A program made the position numbers and the translations under genes. Below are positions 5,113-8,817 of a DNA stretch of 8,817 bases, piece after piece. This DNA comes from a bacterium (GTDB lineage Bacteria; RBG-13-66-14), in contig JAIOSI010000262.1 of the NCBI GenBank assembly GCA_021107695.1, forward strand, positions 1 to 8,817, written 5' to 3'. Positions within the stretch are counted from its first letter, which is position 1; every line of letters begins with the position of its first letter. A model generated the notes under the pieces. That model did no database searches. It was given only the letters and a program-made list of their open reading frames with translations, and was not told the origin of the DNA.

Positions 5113-6516
5113 CTACGCCGGTTCCAGATGACATTCGTTCTCGACGAAGAGCCTTACCATCTCTGGATCGAACTGGGAGCCGACATTGCCCTCCAGCTCT
5201 ATCAGGGCGCGCTCCAGGGGCAGCGGATGGCGGAAGGGACGCTCTGAGGTCATGGCATCAAACGCCTCGGCGATGGAGAGAACCCGGGCGAGGAGGGGAA
5301 TTTCTTTGCCAGCGAGACGATTGGGGTAGCCCTCGCCATCGAAGCGTTCGTGGTGGTGGCGGATGATTTTCGCCACCCCGACAAGCCGGGGAACACGATT
5401 GACCAGAGCCTCGCCGACGATGGGATGCCGCCGGATGATTACCCATTCCGCTTCGTTCAGGGTGCTGTCTTTACCGAGGATACTCTCTGCCAAGCCGATT
5501 TTGCCGATGTCGTGGAGAATCGCCGCGAAGGAGAGGTCGGTGATCTCTTCCGGTGAGAGGTTCGCCGCCTGCCCCAGGCGTTTGGCATAGCGCATCACCC
5601 GCTCGGAATGCCCGCGATGATACTGGTCGCGCGCCTCCAGAGAGTTGATAATCGTTCGCACTGTGGAGAGATAGGAGTTCTCCAGACCGCTGTGCAGCTC
5701 CAGGCGATTTACGAAGGTCAGCAGTTTTTCCTGCAGCACCTCAAGCTGGTGGAGTTTTTCTGCGGCGGTCTCTTCATCATTCCACGCCAGGACGAGGTAG
5801 CTATTCTCGCTAAGCTCCAGCCCCACGCCGGAGTGGGGACGTTGCCCAAAGGAATGTTCAAAGCGCAGGAAGTGCTTGTTCTCCATCAGCTTGACCGGGG
5901 TGTGCCGCGTTGTCAGATGGCTGAAGCCCTTCCAGGTATCGAGGAGCTTTTTACCACGGGGGAGCTTGATGTCTCTGGTGAGGCAGTCCGGCTCTCCGGC
6001 GGAGTTCTGCCAGATTGCGAAGGATGCCGTTGGATTGAAGTTGTTGTACGTGTAGCGAAGGAGGCGGTCGTAAAAGGTGCGCTCGACGAGGGTTTCGCCC
6101 AGCGCGTCCTCCAGATCCCGCAGGACAACCATCCCGGAAACCAGCGAGCGCAGATTGACCTTTAACGGATTCTTGTCCGGTAGCTCCAACCCCAGCTCGA
6201 TGTACGGTTCCAGCTGGAGGTTGAGCAGCTCCGCCAGTGCCTTGAGGTCGGACCGTCCCCTCGGAGCGCAGAGGATCACCTTGAGCAATCCACTGAGTTT
6301 GGGGTGCGTGGTGATCGCCTCGTAACCGTTCCCGCAGGGGATTACCTCGCCCTTGCTCTCGGAGAGTGTCTTCATGCAGGGACCGGAGAGGCTCGCCTCG
6401 AAGTCCCGGCAGTGATGCTCCGCCGAACCGAGGCGTTCGATACCAGCACGGGTGAGGATGGTCAACTGCACCTGGGCAGACTGGGCAAAGTTATCGAGCA
6501 ACCGGGCAAGATTCAT
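5113..6516 (-). CDS. HD-GYP domain protein with N-terminal Cys-containing sensor region (probable cyclic-di-GMP phosphodiesterase)
   Basis: HD-GYP proteins are metal-dependent phosphodiesterases that usually break down cyclic di-GMP or related dinucleotides. The C-terminal domain (about 280-460 of 467) is complete: GHSERV with His303, HDIGK (335-339), RRHP with His364, HHHERFDGEGYP (387-398) and AFDAM with Asp420, so an active enzyme is expected. Residues about 115-240 look like a GAF-type sensor, followed by a likely coiled coil (245-275) that would carry the signal. Residues 1-85 hold Cys36, Cys47 and Cys61 in a setting resembling the PocR ligand-sensor family (LLDNFAQSAQVQLTIL, then HHCRDF, GPCMKT, PCGNGYEAI). 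That assignment is tentative. There are no membrane segments, so it acts in the cytoplasm. AAGGA lies about nine bases before ATG 6516, within a small hairpin. It ends in TAG. Confidence 0.94.
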   Translation of the reverse strand: MNLARLLDNFAQSAQVQLTILTRAGIERLGSAEHHCRDFEASLSGPCMKTLSESKGEVIPCGNGYEAITTHPKLSGLLKVILCAPRGRSDLKALAELLNLQLEPYIELGLELPDKNPLKVNLRSLVSGMVVLRDLEDALGETLVERTFYDRLLRYTYNNFNPTASFAIWQNSAGEPDCLTRDIKLPRGKKLLDTWKGFSHLTTRHTPVKLMENKHFLRFEHSFGQRPHSGVGLELSENSYLVLAWNDEETAAEKLHQLEVLQEKLLTFVNRLELHSGLENSYLSTVRTIINSLEARDQYHRGHSERVMRYAKRLGQAANLSPEEITDLSFAAILHDIGKIGLAESILGKDSTLNEAEWVIIRRHPIVGEALVNRVPRLVGVAKIIRHHHERFDGEGYPNRLAGKEIPLLARVLSIAEAFDAMTSERPFRHPLPLERALIELEGNVGSQFDPEMVRLFVENECHLEPA

Positions 6517-6521
6517 CTTCT

Positions 6522-6540
6522 TCCATCCTTTGATGATGGA
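6522..6540 (-). promoter_or_regulatory. Hairpin overlapping the ribosome-binding site of the HD-GYP gene
   Basis: In the transcript, UCCAUC (6540-6535) can pair with GAUGGA (6527-6522), leaving a seven-base loop that ends in AAAG. The AAGGA ribosome-binding element of the HD-GYP gene lies across the loop and the right arm. Folding would partly hide it, which could tune translation. Only six base pairs support this, so chance is possible. Confidence 0.3.
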
Positions 6541-6586
6541 TCAATTCTGTGGATATTTGCAAATGTGTTCTTTTCTCTTGTCGGGG

Positions 6587-6612
6587 ACAAGGGGCTTGAG
6601 CCACCTTGTGAC
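6587..6612. repeat. Degenerate copy of the AAGGGGTTGAAACCCCTT hairpin repeat
   Basis: ACAAGGGGCTTGAGCCACCT at 6587-6606, followed by TGTGAC, resembles the repeat at 6637-6662, with about two inserted bases and two substitutions. It is in the same orientation, 50 bases away. It is probably a decayed copy. Confidence 0.4.
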
Positions 6613-6638
6613 TATACAGCGTATTTCTACTTCTGCAA
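6611..6638 (-). promoter_or_regulatory. Candidate promoter for the HD-GYP gene
   Basis: On the minus strand, TATAGT (6616-6611) matches five of six -10 bases. TTGCAG (6638-6633) lies 16 bp upstream as a weak -35. The -35 overlaps the end of the hairpin repeat at 6628-6662, so the repeat may contribute promoter sequence. The predicted leader is about 90 bases. Confidence 0.33.
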
Positions 6639-6662
6639 GGGGTTGAAACCCCTTGTCTTAAC
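6628..6662. repeat. Hairpin repeat, copy 1
   Basis: Bases 6637-6662 are identical to 7474-7499: arm AAGGGG, loop TTGAAA, arm CCCCTT, then GTCTTAAC. Similarity extends left to 6628 (TACTTC plus three bases) with two mismatches in 35 bases. The copy is intergenic, between the protease and HD-GYP genes, in direct orientation relative to copy 2. There is no T-run on either strand, so it is not a standard terminator. Confidence 0.8.
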
Positions 6663-6735
6663 TACAACATTCAGAAGTTATTTATGATGTGCAAGGATTC
6701 TGAAGCGACTGGGAAATCCAGCTTGTTCAGAACCC

Positions 6736-7392
6736 CTAAAACGGTATTACCAGCATAGAGTAGAGCCAGTTGAAAAGCTGAAAATAGGGAGCCAGCAATC
6801 CCAGCCAGAACAGCCCGATGATGATAAAGAATCCAAAGGGAGCCAGTCGGGCGACCCAGTAAACCGCCTTCGGCGGCAGGAAGGTCATCAGCAGAGTGGA
6901 GCCGTCCAGCGGGGGAATCGGCAGCAGGTTAAAACCGCCAAGGATCAGATTGACCAGAATACCGTAGTGCAGGAACATCAGAACAATCCCCTGGGCGGTA
7001 ATACCGCTGCTCTGGAGGAAGGGATCGAGTCCGAAGAGGTAGGCGACCTGGAGGGCGAGGGTGAAGAAGATGGCGAGGGTCAGGTTGGAGGCTGGTCCGA
7101 CCAGAGCGATGGCGAGATGATCTTTCTTCGGGTTGCGCAGGTTACGCAGGTCAACGGGAACCGGCTTTGCCGCTCCAAAGATGAAGGGCGAGCCGACCAG
7201 AATCAGGATAATTGGCAGGAGGATCGTTCCGATGAGGTCGATATGAGGGATGGGATTGAGGGTCAGCCGACCAGCCAGCCGGGCGGTGTCGTCGCCCCGT
7301 CGGTCTGCCATCCAGGCGTGCGCCGCCTCGTGAAAGGTCAGCGAGAAGAGCAGCACCGGAATTGCAATGATGATGCTTTGCCAGTTCGTCAA
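6736..7392 (-). CDS. Site-2-type zinc metalloprotease, M50 family (membrane)
   Basis: M50 proteases cut substrates inside or near the membrane. This 218-residue protein has the zinc motif HEAAH at 21-25, in the first membrane segment, and the third-ligand motif NLLPIPPLDG (155-164, Asp163) in a later one. About six hydrophobic segments cover most of its length, including LVGPASNL (98-104), typical of the short, PDZ-less YwhC/Rip-like group. All expected catalytic residues are present. The start is TTG at 7392, with a GGAGG ribosome-binding site eight bases upstream, and it gives the usual short N-terminus before HEAAH. Substrates cannot be told from the context. The gene is flanked by identical 26-bp direct repeats in its two spacers. 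It ends in TAG. Confidence 0.95.
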   Translation of the reverse strand: MTNWQSIIIAIPVLLFSLTFHEAAHAWMADRRGDDTARLAGRLTLNPIPHIDLIGTILLPIILILVGSPFIFGAAKPVPVDLRNLRNPKKDHLAIALVGPASNLTLAIFFTLALQVAYLFGLDPFLQSSGITAQGIVLMFLHYGILVNLILGGFNLLPIPPLDGSTLLMTFLPPKAVYWVARLAPFGFFIIIGLFWLGLLAPYFQLFNWLYSMLVIPF

Positions 7393-7464
7393 GGCGGTCG
7401 CCTCCGCTGGATTTATTCGGGGATTTGTAAATGAATTAGGGCTTTTGAGCAGATGCCTATCTCA

Positions 7465-7499
7465 TACTTCCGTAAGGGGTTGAAACCCCTTGTCTTAAC
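7465..7499. repeat. Hairpin repeat, copy 2
   Basis: This is the direct-repeat partner of 6628-6662, with 26 identical bases at 7474-7499 and two mismatches in the nine bases to their left. It lies between the outer-membrane protein gene and the protease gene. It can fold as a 6-bp stem AAGGGG/CCCCTT with loop TTGAAA. Confidence 0.8.
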
Positions 7500-7534
7500 A
7501 TCAAACTCCGATAGCTGCTATAGCTTAAACAGTC

Positions 7535-8176
7535 CTAGAACACCATGCCGAAGACCAGGCTGAAGCCGCCGACCTGGCTCTGTTCCTCGCTCCAGGAAAG
7601 CTCCAGGCGCAGCTCGGCATTGAGCCGGAAGGCTTCGTTGCGGAAGAGGTCAACTCCGGCGGCGATATGCGGAGTGAAGAGCAGCTCGGTGAACTCCGAC
7701 CGGAAGCCGTCGTCACTGTGGCGACGATCGCTCATCGAGAAGATGGTAAAGCCCAGTCCGCCACCGAGATAGGGCGAGAAACGATTGCCCAGTTGATAGT
7801 ACGCCCCCATGGAGATCGGAATCGCCATAAAGGTCGGCTCGCCGACATAATCCGGTGAGTTCCTGACCGCGTCGGTATAGAAGCCCAGCACCGCCTGCGC
7901 TTTGAAGTCGCCTGCCTCCAGATAGACCAGCCCCTCGAACCGCCAGGCAAGCTCGCTGTAGCCCAGATAGTTATTCTGCGAGAAAGGGGCGAAGAAGCCG
8001 AAGCGTCCGCCGTAGAGGATCTGGGAGCTGCCGCTGTTCGCTGAAGAGGTTGAGTTTGTCGAAGAGTTGTCCTCCGGCGGAATCACCACCTGCCCCGGCG
8101 TACCGGGGAGTAGTTCGTCGGCAGCCAGCGTGGAAGCCAGTGCCAACAGCAGCAGAACCATCCAGAGTGATTTCAT
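7535..8176 (-). CDS. Outer-membrane beta-barrel protein (OmpA/OmpW-like fold), function unknown
   Basis: The 213-residue protein starts with a signal peptide (MKSLWMVLLLLALASTLAA, cut near residue 19). A low-complexity Ser/Asn/Thr linker follows (about 37-51, NSSTNSTSSANSGSS). The rest, about 52-213, alternates hydrophobic and polar residues as membrane beta strands do, with aromatic girdle residues and a Gly-rich hairpin in PYLGGGLGFTIFSM. It ends in Phe (FSLVFGMVF), the usual C-terminal signal for barrel insertion. This supports an eight-strand barrel and shows that the TAG after Phe is a true stop. A GAGGAG ribosome-binding site lies five bases before ATG 8176, and a good sigma70-like promoter is just upstream. 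No substrate or exact family can be named. Confidence 0.88.
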   Translation of the reverse strand: MKSLWMVLLLLALASTLAADELLPGTPGQVVIPPEDNSSTNSTSSANSGSSQILYGGRFGFFAPFSQNNYLGYSELAWRFEGLVYLEAGDFKAQAVLGFYTDAVRNSPDYVGEPTFMAIPISMGAYYQLGNRFSPYLGGGLGFTIFSMSDRRHSDDGFRSEFTELLFTPHIAAGVDLFRNEAFRLNAELRLELSWSEEQSQVGGFSLVFGMVF

Positions 8177-8211
8177 CCCGACTCCTCAATGCAATTTCTC
8201 ACAGACTCTCT

Positions 8212-8240
8212 ATTTTAGCTACTCGAAGCGAGCTTTTCAA
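8212..8240 (-). promoter_or_regulatory. Sigma70-like promoter for the outer-membrane protein gene
   Basis: On the minus strand, TTGAAA (8240-8235, five of six) and TAAAAT (8217-8212, five of six) are exactly 17 bp apart. The start site would be near 8205, leaving a leader of about 30 bases that contains the GAGGAG site. The spacer contains the small palindrome CTCG-CTT-CGAG, a possible operator. This is the best promoter match I found in the window. Confidence 0.6.
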
Positions 8241-8267
8241 TTACTTTGACCAAACTTGGCAAAGAAC

Positions 8268-8817
8268 CTAGCCCAGTCTGGCTTTGTAGGCGGTGATTCG
8301 CTCGATGGGGTACGGTTCCACTCCCCGTGCCTCGGCGAGGGCAAGGGAGACCAGGTCGCCCTGGAAGACCAGCCCCAGCACGGCAGCAAGGGGACTCGGT
8401 CCGCTACCCCGCAGGTAGATGGTCTGCTCACCATCATCAAGTACGCTGTCCAGCGGCGGTGGTTCCTGCTCCAGGGTCAGACAGAGTCGGCTCGGCGGTC
8501 TTCCCGGTCCGGCGGCGGTGATTTCGTTGTGAGCCAGCTCCGGCAGGGTCGCTGACCAGGCGAACTGCTTGGCGTTCTCGTTGAGCTGCTGCTTCAGACG
8601 CAGGGCGGCGGCGGCGGTCAGAGGACAGGTTCCATAAACGGTAATCGGTCGTTCGATCAGGCTCTTTGTGATCACGGAGATCGGCGTGAACTGGCTATTG
8701 CCGAGGTTGCTCCGCAGCTGGGTTAGTGCGGCAACGGTTCGCTCTGGCTGCCATAGCTCCACTCCACTCAGGCGAGCGCAAGCCCGCAGACCTGTTCCCA
8801 AAAGGAAGCCAAAGGCA
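8268..8817 (-). CDS. Bifunctional phosphoglucose/phosphomannose isomerase, C-terminal part (partial)
   Basis: The enzyme interconverts fructose 6-phosphate with glucose 6-phosphate or mannose 6-phosphate in the cytoplasm. The visible 182 residues match the C-terminal SIS-like half of this family: the RPITVYGTCPLTAAAALRLK segment, LNENAKQFAW, PELAHNEI with conserved Glu and His, and the closing VFQGDLVSLALAEARGVEPYPIE and AYKARLG. The reading frame stays open to the right edge with family-like sequence (AFGFLLGTGL), so the N-terminal half and the start are outside the window. The TTG at 8801 is internal. It would supply hexose phosphates upstream of glucose-1-phosphate and ADP-glucose, a loose link to the glgC homologue. 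It ends in TAG at a normal family C-terminus. Confidence 0.9.
   Translation of the reverse strand, partial: AFGFLLGTGLRACARLSGVELWQPERTVAALTQLRSNLGNSQFTPISVITKSLIERPITVYGTCPLTAAAALRLKQQLNENAKQFAWSATLPELAHNEITAAGPGRPPSRLCLTLEQEPPPLDSVLDDGEQTIYLRGSGPSPLAAVLGLVFQGDLVSLALAEARGVEPYPIERITAYKARLG

Noticed and set aside
5608..6165. Plus-strand frame of 185 codons opposite the HD-GYP gene.
   Set aside because: The minus-strand protein has all catalytic motifs; the plus frame shows none and is a shadow.
6637..6655. The AAGGGG/CCCCTT hairpin as a rho-independent terminator.
   Set aside because: There is no T-run on either strand, and the same sequence recurs at 7474-7499 as a dispersed repeat.
6587..7499. 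The recurring short hairpin sequence as a CRISPR array.
   Set aside because: There are only three copies, irregularly spaced (50 and 837 bases apart), with a gene between two of them and no cas genes.
1..8817. Genome-wide reassignment of TAG to an amino acid, as in some phages.
   Set aside because: Most TAGs here fall at natural protein ends: the C-terminal Phe of the barrel, the standard PGI/PMI end, and the terminator after 4437. Only murA shows conserved sequence beyond the TAG.

Overview
The window carries eight protein-coding genes and part of a ninth, apparently from an uncultivated Gram-negative bacterium of moderately high GC content. The Gram-negative call rests on MurA, a probable outer-membrane beta-barrel protein with a C-terminal Phe, and several Sec-type signal peptides. 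A fused phosphoglucose/phosphomannose isomerase and several proteins of no recognised family point away from the common model lineages. I cannot assign a phylum from sequence alone. No rRNA, tRNA, CRISPR array, transposase or phage gene is visible.

Layout. murA (peptidoglycan precursor synthesis) lies on the minus strand at the left edge. A 326-bp divergent spacer follows, holding hairpin-forming dispersed repeat sequence and a candidate promoter. Then comes a plus-strand run of three genes: a low-molecular-weight phosphatase/ArsC-like protein (1598-2098), a GlgC-like ADP-glucose pyrophosphorylase homologue (2117-3373), and an exported protein of unknown function (3401-4138). A repeat-bearing spacer and a perfect bidirectional terminator separate this run from five minus-strand genes. 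Reading the window from left to right these are a small duplicated membrane protein (4437-4826), an HD-GYP domain protein (5113-6516), a site-2-type M50 membrane metalloprotease (6736-7392), an outer-membrane protein (7535-8176), and the C-terminal part of the bifunctional PGI/PMI isomerase (8268 to the right edge). Gaps of 91-286 bp suggest these five are mostly separate transcription units.

The most unusual part is the 1598-3373 pair. The phosphatase-like protein keeps the fold signature and the exact C-X5-R spacing, but Ser replaces the nucleophilic Cys, Asn replaces the general-acid Asp, and two further ArsC cysteines are gone. The adjacent GlgC homologue keeps its glucose-1-phosphate and metal residues. 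It lacks the loop Arg and Lys that correspond to the two positions whose loss makes the plant large subunit non-catalytic, and its motif resembles the non-catalytic GlgD subunit. Two neighbouring enzyme homologues with stripped active sites suggest a regulatory pseudoenzyme pair acting on glycogen or ADP-glucose metabolism; this is inference. The two genes are also in the same reading frame, separated by one TAG and six codons.

Stop-codon use is the second anomaly. Every gene with a visible stop ends in TAG except glgC (TAA), and none ends in TGA. In murA an in-frame TAG falls inside the conserved C-terminus, and the expected MurA tail continues in frame behind it to the window edge. This is a nonsense mutation, a sequencing error or readthrough; the sequence alone cannot decide. 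Most other TAGs look like true ends.
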